DNA of 49,920 nt, from positions 1 through 49,920 of the forward strand of contig CAOKMT010000015.1 of the NCBI GenBank assembly GCA_948469885.1. Reading direction: 5' to 3'. Below the pieces are notes generated by a model. It did no database searches. It was given only the letters and a program-made list of their open reading frames with translations, and had not been told where the DNA came from. Position numbers and translations under genes: made by a program. How positions within the stretch are numbered: the first letter of the stretch is position 1; each line of letters opens with the position of its first letter. Positions 42,054-49,575 of the stretch are shown here, one piece after another. The DNA is from an uncultured Sporosarcina sp. (GTDB taxonomy: Bacteria; Bacillota; Bacilli; Bacillales_A; Planococcaceae).

Positions 42054-43074
42054 GTTCGTCACTCCTAGGATCAAATAATATTTTTAATGATTCATTCGGA
42101 TTTCCCATCAGATCGAAGCCTTTTTGAATCTTGCTTAACGGCAAGACATGCGAAACAAGCAAATCCACATTCACTTTATTTTGTCCAAGCAATTCAATCG
42201 CTTTTGTAAAATCGCCAGATTGATAGCATCGCGTTGTGATCAAACCGATTTCACGGAAGTGCATCGCTGCAAGTTGAAGGGTCGGTGGTTCCTTATACAC
42301 ACTGACGACGACAACTTGACCTTGAAACTTAATGCATTCAATCATTTGATCAGCCGTTATTTGATTTCCTGCCACTTCGAATACGACATCTGCACCGACA
42401 TTATTCGTATAATCCTTCACCGTTTGAACCACATTTTCTTTCGTTGCATCCACTGCCTCGAAACCTAACTCCTTCGCAACTTGCAAACGCATCGGACTGA
42501 CATCGGAGATGAATATTTTCCCTGCACCAGCCCTTTCAGCAATCAATGCAATCAATAAACCGATCGGCCCCGCGCCAAGAATCGTTACCGTATCCCCAAC
42601 TTTCAAGGTCGAGCGACGCACTGTATGAATGGCGACTGCAAGAGGCTCAAGCATGGCTGCCGCTTTGTCCGTAACTGTATCCGGCATTCTATGTAAATGA
42701 TCCAATGGGGCCGTTACATACTCTGCAAATCCGCCATCCCCATCAATGCCGATATATTTCAGTTGAGCACAAACATGTGAATTTCCACTTTGGCAAGCAG
42801 CACAGGTACCGCAAACAAGAATGGGCTCAACAGCAACGCGGTCTCCTTTTTTCACATAGGCATTTTTCTGTACTTCTTCCACAACACCGCTAAACTCATG
42901 CCCGAGTATTAAAGGTGCTTCTGCACGGGGATGTAGGCCGGAATAGATCATCATGTCCGTCCCGCAAATCCCAGCATAAGATACTTTTAGCAATGCCTCG
43001 TTTTCTTTGACTACCGGTTTAGGTGTTTCAACCATTTTCACTTTTCTTGGTGCTATGTATTTCCCTGCTTTCAT
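42037..43074 (-). CDS. Zn-dependent MDR dehydrogenase (RspB/L-gulonate 5-dehydrogenase-like)
   Basis: Of 345 residues. AGICGTD near 34-40 (catalytic Cys), GHEFSG near 60, four-cysteine structural zinc motif CGTCAACQSGNSHVC near 90-105, and the NAD fold GAGPIG near 170. RspB, sorbitol and galactitol-1-phosphate dehydrogenases are the closest types by pattern. Next to a ManD/RspA gene the best guess is L-gulonate to D-fructuronate. The ATG shares its first base with the stop of the aldolase gene (TGATG), so translation is coupled. GGAGAGGA lies upstream. Confidence 0.87.
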   Translation of the reverse strand: MKAGKYIAPRKVKMVETPKPVVKENEALLKVSYAGICGTDMMIYSGLHPRAEAPLILGHEFSGVVEEVQKNAYVKKGDRVAVEPILVCGTCAACQSGNSHVCAQLKYIGIDGDGGFAEYVTAPLDHLHRMPDTVTDKAAAMLEPLAVAIHTVRRSTLKVGDTVTILGAGPIGLLIALIAERAGAGKIFISDVSPMRLQVAKELGFEAVDATKENVVQTVKDYTNNVGADVVFEVAGNQITADQMIECIKFQGQVVVVSVYKEPPTLQLAAMHFREIGLITTRCYQSGDFTKAIELLGQNKVNVDLLVSHVLPLSKIQKGFDLMGNPNESLKILFDPRSDEHDESI

Positions 43075-43727
43075 CACACTGATTCCTCTCCATTCTTAAA
43101 TACCGAATGATATGCATCCATGAACTTCTTCGCCATATCTTTTATTTCTAATGGATTATCATATTGATAAAGCGCTCCGCCAACACCTACACAAACCGCG
43201 CCGTTCTTTACATAAGCAGCCATGTTAGTTAAATTGATACCGCCTGTGGGCATGAGTGGGATATGCCCGAGGGGTCCTTTGACATTTTTTAAATAATCCG
43301 GTCCTAACGAATCGGCCGGGAACACTTTGACGAGATCTGCACCGGCTTCATATGCCACATGGATTTCGGTCGGTGTCATAGCACCTGATGCGATGAAACA
43401 CCCCCGCCTTTTTGCAACACGGATTGCTTCTTCAGAAACAATGGGTGTTACGATGAAATCTACACCTGCGTCAATCGCAAATTCCGCTTTTTGTCCATCC
43501 ACTATTGTTCCTGCTCCAAGTAAGATGGATTCTCCAAAATGTTCTTTGACAACTTTAATGGCGTCCAGTCCCCCCGCATTTTCCACAGTAATCTCAATCG
43601 CTGTCACTCCACCATCTTGGAGGGCCTGTACAGTCTTAACCACATGCTCCGGTGTCATATTCCGCATGACAGCAATGACGCCGGCATTTTTCAATCGACT
43701 CATGATATGTTCACTAGTTATAGGCAT
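43074..43727 (-). CDS. kdgA: KDPG/KHG aldolase
   Basis: Of 217 residues. Class I aldolase of the Eda family: ITVEN with Glu45, GAGTIVDG near 71-78, GAMTPTEI near 115, and the Schiff-base Lys134 in LVKVFPADSLG. It splits 2-keto-3-deoxy-6-phosphogluconate to pyruvate and glyceraldehyde 3-phosphate, the last step of the operon's pathway. AAAGGAG is upstream of the ATG. Confidence 0.93.
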   Translation of the reverse strand: MPITSEHIMSRLKNAGVIAVMRNMTPEHVVKTVQALQDGGVTAIEITVENAGGLDAIKVVKEHFGESILLGAGTIVDGQKAEFAIDAGVDFIVTPIVSEEAIRVAKRRGCFIASGAMTPTEIHVAYEAGADLVKVFPADSLGPDYLKNVKGPLGHIPLMPTGGINLTNMAAYVKNGAVCVGVGGALYQYDNPLEIKDMAKKFMDAYHSVFKNGEESV

Positions 43728-43764
43728 AAGTTAGCTCCTTTTATGTATTTGGATCCGACTTTGA

Positions 43765-44712
43765 TTACCGATCAATCAATTCTCTTTCACCTAGTAATAC
43801 CTCCATGTCTTCTTGATAAGGAAGGCCTTCATTATCTCCTGGAACTCCGATGACGTAAGAGGCAACAGCATTTGCAAAATGGAGTGATTTTTCAAGCGAC
43901 CACTGCTGAACCAAACTATAAATATAGCCGGCTGCGAAACCATCACCCGCACCGATTGTATCGACAACCTTTGTTGACACAATCGCCGGAGACTCAATCA
44001 TTTCATCGGCTCTATATCCAACTGCCCCTCTCTCTCCTTTTTTTAACACGATATGAGAGACGCCCGAAGGCTTCAAGCCAGCAATCAATTCGGTTAAATT
44101 GGAGGTGCCAAATAATAACTCTGCCTCCTCTTCCCCAGTCAAAATCACGTCAACGTAAGGGATGAAGGACAGCAAACATTCTTTCGCTTGTTCCTTCGTC
44201 CATAACTTCAAGCGTATATTCGGGTCGAATGTAACAAGTACATTATGTTTTTTGGCTAATTTCAGTAATTGGAGAATTACCTCTTTGTTTGTCTCATTTA
44301 TCGCTGGAAACACGCCACTAATATGGATGACTTTTGCTTTTCGTACATACTCTTCACTAATCGCTTCGGCTGTTAATGTGTTTGTCGGCGAATTGTCCCG
44401 ATAATAGTAGGAATTGATCCGATCTGCATCAAAGATTTCCTTAAAGTAAACAGAAGTTGAAAAACCTTCGACAAACTCAACTTGGCTTGTATCGATCCCT
44501 TCTCCTCTTACATAATTTCTAATGTAACGTCCAAATTCATCTTTCCCCAGTCGGCTAATCCATCCAGTCTTGAGTCCGAGTCTCGAACAACCAATGGCGA
44601 CATTCAATTCAGCGCCTCCGACTTTTCGCTCAAAAGTATGCACAAAGCGCAATGGACCATTCGTCAATGGATCCATCGTAATAAGCGCATCTCCGATGGT
44701 GATTACGTCCAT
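43765..44712 (-). CDS. kdgK: 2-keto-3-deoxygluconate kinase (PfkB family)
   Basis: Of 315 residues. GGAELNVAIGCSRLG near 30 and the PfkB signature DTIGAGDGFAAGY near 250 mark a ribokinase-fold sugar kinase. FDPNIRLKLWTKEQA near 160 is typical of KdgK. It phosphorylates KDG to KDPG for the aldolase downstream. AGGAGAGGAAG lies close before the ATG. The gap to the LacI gene is 19 bases. Confidence 0.9.
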   Translation of the reverse strand: MDVITIGDALITMDPLTNGPLRFVHTFERKVGGAELNVAIGCSRLGLKTGWISRLGKDEFGRYIRNYVRGEGIDTSQVEFVEGFSTSVYFKEIFDADRINSYYYRDNSPTNTLTAEAISEEYVRKAKVIHISGVFPAINETNKEVILQLLKLAKKHNVLVTFDPNIRLKLWTKEQAKECLLSFIPYVDVILTGEEEAELLFGTSNLTELIAGLKPSGVSHIVLKKGERGAVGYRADEMIESPAIVSTKVVDTIGAGDGFAAGYIYSLVQQWSLEKSLHFANAVASYVIGVPGDNEGLPYQEDMEVLLGERELIDR

Positions 44713-44731
44713 TACTTCCTCTCCTATCTTT

Positions 44732-45733
44732 CTATGTAGATTTACGCACAATCAACGTAGGCGAATAACGTATAATCTTATTCGCTTTCTTCTCTTTGTT
44801 CGTAACTTTCTCCAACAATAATTCGGCCGCATGTTTGCCTATCTCGAACGCAGGCTGCGATGCAATCGTTAAAGCTGGATCGAATATTTCTGAATACGGT
44901 ACCTCATCGATACTTACTAATGCGACATCTGCTGGAACTTGCAATTCTTTTTCCTTTAGAAATTTCAAAGCTTCTAACAACGCTAAATCATTCCCACAAA
45001 TAAGGGAGTCCGGCGGATTAGAGTGGCTGAACATCTTTTCCAATTCGTTTCCGATCTCCTCTTTTTTCACACCGGCATAATAGCAATCATTAAGAGGAAG
45101 TGAATGCTTGCTAAGACTTTTTTTATATCCCTCCAATCGTTCAACCCGGGGCGTAATCCGGCGTTCCAACGAAGAGGTGATAAAGGCGATCCTTTTATAC
45201 CCGTTTGCCACGAGATGATCGACAAGTATTTCCGAAGCTTTCATATTGTCCAAAAGAATCGTGCTTACATTCGTCTCCTCGACAATTCGGTCTACAAAAA
45301 CTAAAGGATAAGCTTCTTTGTCCATTTTTTTGTAAAGATCTATATTCCCGCCTGTTGGAAAAATAATAAGTCCATCAACTTGTTTAGCCCTAAGCATTTC
45401 AATATAATTACGCTCTTTTTTAGGGTTATCATCTGCATTACAGACAATGACGTGCACATTAGCGGTATGACAAGCATCTTCAATCGCTCGAATAACTTGT
45501 GTAGAAAATGTATGCAAAATATTCGCAACGACAACACCAATTGTGGACGTCTTTTTCCGCGTCAAACTTCTGGCAATATAATTAGGTCGATAATTCAACT
45601 CTTTAATTGCCAGTTCAATTCTTTCTTTCGTCTCGCTGCTCATGTATTGATACCGATTGTTGATATATTGAGATACCGTACTTTTCGAGACATTCGCTTT
45701 CTTAGCAACATCCGCCATCGTTACCGCTTTCAT
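44732..45733 (-). CDS. kdgR: LacI family repressor of the sugar-acid operon (KdgR-like)
   Basis: Of 333 residues. The N terminus (VTMADVAKKANVSKSTVSQY and NNRYQYMSSETKERI, then a hinge helix with NYIARSLTRKK) is the LacI DNA-binding domain. A periplasmic-binding-type sensor follows from VVVANILHTFS. It is the first gene of the nine-gene operon and its own promoter contains the 40-bp operator, so it is autoregulated. KDG is the usual inducer of KdgR-type repressors. GGAGAG precedes the ATG. Confidence 0.92.
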   Translation of the reverse strand: MKAVTMADVAKKANVSKSTVSQYINNRYQYMSSETKERIELAIKELNYRPNYIARSLTRKKTSTIGVVVANILHTFSTQVIRAIEDACHTANVHVIVCNADDNPKKERNYIEMLRAKQVDGLIIFPTGGNIDLYKKMDKEAYPLVFVDRIVEETNVSTILLDNMKASEILVDHLVANGYKRIAFITSSLERRITPRVERLEGYKKSLSKHSLPLNDCYYAGVKKEEIGNELEKMFSHSNPPDSLICGNDLALLEALKFLKEKELQVPADVALVSIDEVPYSEIFDPALTIASQPAFEIGKHAAELLLEKVTNKEKKANKIIRYSPTLIVRKST

Positions 45734-45767
45734 CTGTCAGCTCTCCATTTCTGATACTTCAACTTAT

Positions 45768-45807
45768 CTAAACCGATTTACTAAACCGGTTTAGTAAATC
45801 GGTTTAG
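45768..45807. promoter_or_regulatory. 40-bp perfect palindrome, three overlapping LacI-type operators
   Basis: CTAAACCGATTTACTAAACC is followed directly by its own reverse complement. The three CG centres at 45774, 45787 and 45800 are spaced by 13 bp, each in a TAAA(C/T)CG(G/A)TTTA context. It covers the transcription start of the operon, so repressor binding would block the promoter. Confidence 0.85.
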
Positions 45808-45811
45808 TGTT

Positions 45812-45840
45812 ATTGTATACTATCCGTTTATGTAAAACAA
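45812..45840 (-). promoter_or_regulatory. Sigma-A promoter of the sugar-acid operon
   Basis: On the minus strand TTGTTT, a 17-base spacer and TACAAT. The start point falls at the edge of the 40-bp palindrome. Confidence 0.75.
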
Positions 45841-46000
45841 GAACTTTTTAGATAATATCGAAGAGTCGACATTGAATGGTATTTTCACAATGCATCATTT
45901 AATTTCATATACCATGTCTGTATAGGCCTCCTTTTCCTGTTTCATAAAAGCTCTACCTAAGGATGCATATACGAATGAATTACCAGTACTCTAAAATTGA

Positions 46001-46044
46001 AAAAGACTGTCAATCCCACCTTTAAAAAGATGAGGTTGACAGTC
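46001..46044 (-). terminator. Terminator after the 52-aa gene
   Basis: GACTGTCAA (46005-46013) pairs with TTGACAGTC (46036-46044), with CCT/AGG further in. On the minus strand CTTTTT follows. It ends the relP transcript about 105 bases past the small gene. Confidence 0.7.
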
Positions 46045-46150
46045 CAACATTGAATTTTTTATAGGGTAAACAGATCACTGTTTAAGGTCCCCACGGCTGT
46101 ACTTTATATTTCTCTATTAAGAAGTTATCAGAGAACGCATCCTATGAACT

Positions 46151-46309
46151 TTAAAATGATTTAACTCTTTCTATGTGGATGCGTTTACATAACTGCACAT
46201 TAACCCCTTGTTGTTGGAGTTTTTCAGCAAGTTGTTCAGTCGTCAATAAACGTTTTCTTAAAATGGGATATTCAATTTTAGGTTTGGCTTTCACGTAGCT
46301 CACTTCCAT
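46151..46309 (-). CDS. Small basic protein, 52 aa, downstream of relP
   Basis: A frame below the usual size cut-off, with a perfect AGGAGG six bases before the ATG. It starts MEVSYVKAKPKIEYPILRKR and continues LLTTEQLAEKLQQQG, a helix-turn-helix-like helical segment. It is basic, with no membrane segment. It starts 40 bases after the relP stop on the same strand and shares its transcript. No family recognised. A modulator or partner of the synthetase is a hypothesis from position only. Confidence 0.65.
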   Translation of the reverse strand: MEVSYVKAKPKIEYPILRKRLLTTEQLAEKLQQQGVNVQLCKRIHIERVKSF

Positions 46310-46349
46310 AAAGATCCTCCTACTAGCTGAAACGTTCTTGTAAAGTTTA

Positions 46350-46997
46350 TTAATTTAACCTTTTGACCTCTTCGTGAATTCTCATCATTTTTTCATCCAT
46401 TAATTTAGCAGTTTGCGCTGCTGTCAGCAGTTCTTTTTCCAAATAACTAGGAATTTTTTTGTCATACTTATAATATATTTTGTGTTCCAAACTTGCCCAA
46501 AAGTCCATCGCTAACGTCCGCAGCTGTATTTCAGCATAAATGTTTTCTATGCCGTGGGACAAGGTTACAGGGATTTTGATAATTAGATGCAAACTTTGAT
46601 ACCCGTTCGGCTTTGGTGATCTGATATAATCCTTTACCTCGATAATTTTGATATCTTTTCGGTTTGACAGCTGAGTAAAAATATCATAGATGTCCGTCAC
46701 AAAGGAGCAAACGATCCTCATCCCAGCGATATCGAATATAGATTCCTTTGCATGCGGCAAGGTAGATACAATGTTTTTTCTTTCTAGTTTTGCCTTAATA
46801 CTTTCCACATTTTTAATTCTCGTTTGGATATGTTCGATTGGATTGTAGTCATTCAAATACTTTGCTTCCTCGGCCATAATATTGATTTTCGTTTTCAATT
46901 CATCTAACGCAAATTTATAGGGTAATAAGAAGCGTCTCCATATTTCCCGATTTTCCATTTCAAATTTCCTCGTGTCTTTGACTTCCGCTAACTTCAT
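46350..46997 (-). CDS. relP: Small alarmone synthetase, RelP (YwaC)-like
   Basis: Of 215 residues, a single RelA/SpoT synthetase domain with no hydrolase. KFALDELKTKI, NPIEHIQTRIK, DIAGMRIVCSFVTDIYDI, DYIRSPKPNGYQSLHLII and EIQLRTLAMDFWASLEHKIYYK are the SAS blocks, closest by pattern to Bacillus YwaC/RelP. It makes (p)ppGpp from GTP or GDP and ATP. In Bacillus, ywaC answers cell-wall stress sigma factors. Here a divergent TetR gene and five operators flank the promoter. AAAGAGGAG precedes the ATG; 11 in-frame codons upstream overlap operator 1. Confidence 0.92.
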   Translation of the reverse strand: MKLAEVKDTRKFEMENREIWRRFLLPYKFALDELKTKINIMAEEAKYLNDYNPIEHIQTRIKNVESIKAKLERKNIVSTLPHAKESIFDIAGMRIVCSFVTDIYDIFTQLSNRKDIKIIEVKDYIRSPKPNGYQSLHLIIKIPVTLSHGIENIYAEIQLRTLAMDFWASLEHKIYYKYDKKIPSYLEKELLTAAQTAKLMDEKMMRIHEEVKRLN

Positions 46998-47054
46998 AGT
47001 AAGCTCCTCTTTCCTAACTAAAAGTGACACCTTGTCATAATATAGCTTGGATTA

Positions 47055-47083
47055 ATAATAAATGACATCGTGTCACTTGTCAA
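47055..47083 (-). promoter_or_regulatory. Sigma-A promoter of relP
   Basis: On the minus strand TTGACA, a 17-base spacer and TATTAT. Operator 2 lies exactly within the spacer, so repressor binding should exclude the polymerase. Confidence 0.85.
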
Positions 47084-47114
47084 CAAATAATATGACAAGG
47101 TGTCACTCTTATTG

Positions 47115-47143
47115 TTGACCTATGACAAATCGTCATTTATGAT
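47115..47143 (+). promoter_or_regulatory. Sigma-A promoter of the tetR gene
   Basis: TTGACC, a 17-base spacer and TATGAT. Operator 4 lies inside the spacer, which predicts autorepression. Confidence 0.8.
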
Positions 47144-47197
47144 TAGGTTAATTTACGACATAATGTCATTTGGGTAACTAAATTGGAGGATGTGTGA

Positions 47198-47821
47198 ATG
47201 CCTAAACAAACCTTTTTTAATTTATCTAGAGACAAACAGGAAAATTTAATTCACTCGGCAAAGAAAGAATTTTCAAGAGTTCCTTTGTATGAAGCATCCA
47301 TTTCCAATATTATTAAAAACGCGGGAATCCCACGGGGTAGTTTTTATCAATATTTTGAGGATAAAGAGGATGTATTCTTCTTTATCTTGGATGAGTATGC
47401 TAAACAAAACGGCGAGCGATTTGCCTCCTTACTCAGAGAGTATAATGGCGATTTATTTGACTCTTTTCTAGGCATGTTTCAATCGATGTTAAAGGATTTT
47501 CAAAACGAAGAGAACCGTATTTTTTTTAGGAATGCCTTTTTAAACATGAATTACAAAGTAGAAAAAACGTTTACCAAAAATATGAACATCGGTAAATTAA
47601 AAGACCGTCATTTAGAAATTATAGGACTGATCAATATCGAAAATTTGAATATGGCTAATGAGCAAGATTTATTTCACGTCATCAAAATTATGATGGCAAT
47701 CACACTTCAAAATCTTATTCAAAATTTCGCAATGGACTTATCTTTCGAGGAATCTTTAAAAGACTATACATTGGAAGTGGAACTACTTAAAAAAGGGCTA
47801 TATCGCAACGAACATGAATAG
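47198..47821 (+). CDS. TetR/AcrR family repressor of relP
   Basis: Of 207 residues. The N-terminal helix-turn-helix (SISNIIKNAGIPRGSFYQYF and EDKEDVFFFIL) is of TetR type. The C-terminal half is a helical ligand domain with few cues (FRNAFLNMNYKVEKTF). TGGAGGA lies before the ATG. It is divergent from relP over the five-operator region and so probably represses both. The ligand is unknown; a hydrophobic drug, lipid or cell-wall intermediate would fit TetR habits. Confidence 0.9.
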   Translation: MPKQTFFNLSRDKQENLIHSAKKEFSRVPLYEASISNIIKNAGIPRGSFYQYFEDKEDVFFFILDEYAKQNGERFASLLREYNGDLFDSFLGMFQSMLKDFQNEENRIFFRNAFLNMNYKVEKTFTKNMNIGKLKDRHLEIIGLINIENLNMANEQDLFHVIKIMMAITLQNLIQNFAMDLSFEESLKDYTLEVELLKKGLYRNEHE

Positions 47822-47823
47822 GT

Positions 47824-47857
47824 AAAAGCGAATCCCATTATTTCAGGATTCGCTTTT
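47824..47857. terminator. Terminator of the tetR gene
   Basis: AAAAGCGAATCC (47824-47835) pairs with GGATTCGCTTTT (47846-47857). It lies three bases after the TetR stop and is bidirectional with the hydrolase gene that ends at 47878. Confidence 0.88.
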
Positions 47858-47877
47858 TATCCTAATTTGGTAATCAG

Positions 47878-49170
47878 TCAACTTAGACCTGATGGTTCCT
47901 TTCTACGTCCCGTCCTCCTTTTTGAAGACAATTCTTGATCAAAATGTAAAAGCGTGTTCCCCAACGCTTGGATTCCTTTTGCAACTTGACCGTAATCAGT
48001 CCATTCTTCAGGACAATGACTTTTACCGTCCTGACTCGGAACAAAGATCATGCCAACAGGCGCCACTTCTGCAATTTGCATCCCATCATGACCGGCACCA
48101 CTCGGCAAAAACATTGTTGCGCCAAGCGGCTGACAACTTTTTTCAATACCTGTCAGCACTTCTTCCTCCACAACAACTGGATCCGAGTGGGATAACTGAT
48201 TCGTCGTAATGGAAACACCTCGTTGCTGTTGAATTCGTTCCATTTCTTTTTCGAACCGTTCCATCATCTGCACAAACACGTCTTTATCGAGTGAACGAAT
48301 TTCAAATTCAAAAACAACCCGCCCCGGGACGATATTCGGTCCATTCGGCTTCACAGATAACCGCCCAACCGTACCTACCACTTGCTCTGCATACGACAGA
48401 TTCGAAATTTCTTCCAATTTCAAAACGAGTGCCGCGGCTGCTGTCAATGCATCATACCGCATATTCATCGGCGTGGTTCCCGCATGATTCGCCTGCCCCT
48501 CCACAATCACTTCATACCGTTGAATCCCAACAATCCCCGTGACGACCCCTAATACCTTCTCGTTCTGTTCCAACACAGGTCCTTGTTCAATATGCAATTC
48601 CAAATACAAAGACAAATCGCCGGCTTTCAACGCTTCTCTCTCGATTTTTTCAGGCCTGCCCCCCGCAAACTCGAGCGCTTCCCTTAACGTACAACCATCC
48701 GCGTCTTTTCTACCGAGATCCTCTTCCGTCAAATCACCAACCATCCCTCTGCTGCCAATTGTCGAAATGCCAAACTCGCTCGCTTCTTCCGCCGTAAAAT
48801 CAACAACAAGTAAAGGGTGTGCTAATTGAATATTTTGTTCATTCAATTGACGAACGATTTCAATTCCCGCCACAACACCGATGACGCCATCAAATCGGCC
48901 ACCGCCCACAACGGAATCCGTATGAGAACCGATCATGATCGGAGACAGATCAGGATTCGTTCCTTCTCGTCTTCCGACCAAATTGGACGCCGCGTCAATA
49001 TGCACATCAAGTCCACAATTCTCCATTTCTTTTTTCAACCATTCCCGACTCTCCGCGTACCATTTCGTAAAAGGTCGTCTTGTATACCCCGGCGCCGCCT
49101 TATCAACCATTGTAGACAACGTCAATATATCTTGCTTAATTCCCTCTTTGTTTTGCTCAAACATCCCCAT
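47878..49170 (-). CDS. M20 family Zn-dependent hydrolase (AllC/HyuC/AtzC type)
   Basis: Of 430 residues, full length. GSHTDSVVGGGRFDGVIGV (H83, D94), FTAEEASEFG (E128/E129), LELHIEQGPVLEQN near 195 and GAGHDGMQI near 370 form the dinuclear metal site of allantoate amidohydrolase, N-carbamoyl-L-amino-acid hydrolase and beta-ureidopropionase. Substrate is probably a ureido or carbamoyl compound. I place the start at the ATG of MGMFEQ, nine bases after AAGGGGGA; a nearby ATG two codons later is possible. With the PuuE-like deacetylase at the other end of the window it could degrade ureides, but they are 43 kb apart. Confidence 0.88.
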   Translation of the reverse strand: MGMFEQNKEGIKQDILTLSTMVDKAAPGYTRRPFTKWYAESREWLKKEMENCGLDVHIDAASNLVGRREGTNPDLSPIMIGSHTDSVVGGGRFDGVIGVVAGIEIVRQLNEQNIQLAHPLLVVDFTAEEASEFGISTIGSRGMVGDLTEEDLGRKDADGCTLREALEFAGGRPEKIEREALKAGDLSLYLELHIEQGPVLEQNEKVLGVVTGIVGIQRYEVIVEGQANHAGTTPMNMRYDALTAAAALVLKLEEISNLSYAEQVVGTVGRLSVKPNGPNIVPGRVVFEFEIRSLDKDVFVQMMERFEKEMERIQQQRGVSITTNQLSHSDPVVVEEEVLTGIEKSCQPLGATMFLPSGAGHDGMQIAEVAPVGMIFVPSQDGKSHCPEEWTDYGQVAKGIQALGNTLLHFDQELSSKRRTGRRKEPSGLS

Positions 49171-49504
49171 CCTACAAATCCCCCTTAACGACACATACTT
49201 TTTATTGACAATTAATTCGAATAGTTCTGTTATTTAATTTCTAGTATACCAAAAATTGCTAAGTATTGAAATTCCTATATGAAAATCATATAAATGCTTA
49301 CGCATCATTATGGGCATTGCCTGAAAAAATGACATGTTGTTACCGCAACGCACTTGGTTCTTGTCGTTATACCTCTTTTATTTTCAGAACAACCGGCAAT
49401 ATTCTCGGAGCCAGAAATCAAGACACATTTTTTACGAATGAGCAATTTTTATTCCCAATTCCTAATCCATCATTCATATAGCAAGACCTTTTATTGTCAT
49501 AACT
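49171..49504. other. Intergenic, no gene seen
   Basis: AT-rich, contains the promoter of the hydrolase gene on the left. No frame with a ribosome site on either strand. Confidence 0.5.
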
Positions 49505-49547
49505 AAAAAAACAAGCAAGACACCGCAAAAGCGTCTCACTTGTTTTG
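49505..49547 (-). terminator. Terminator of the MFS gene
   Basis: AAACAAG (from 49508) pairs with CTTGTTT (to 49546), with inner AGAC.CGC/GCG.TCT pairs around a four-base loop. On the minus strand TTTTTT follows. It lies about 30 bases past the stop. Confidence 0.75.
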
Positions 49548-49575
49548 CATCGAACATCTCAATAGCACTGACTTT

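Larger units (their letters stand above)
47025..47168. promoter_or_regulatory. Five TetR-type operators in the relP-tetR divergent region
   Basis: The dyad TGACA-N3-TGTCA occurs at 47025-47037, 47063-47075 and 47093-47105 without mismatch, and with one base changed at 47123-47135 and 47156-47168. The centres are 38, 30, 30 and 33 bp apart, about three helical turns. Site 2 fills the spacer of the relP promoter, and site 4 fills the spacer of the tetR promoter. Confidence 0.9.

Noticed and set aside
46350-46997. toxSAS (toxic alarmone synthetase) identity
   Set aside because: The sequence follows housekeeping RelP/YwaC closely. The toxin-antitoxin idea is kept only as a hypothesis for the downstream small protein.
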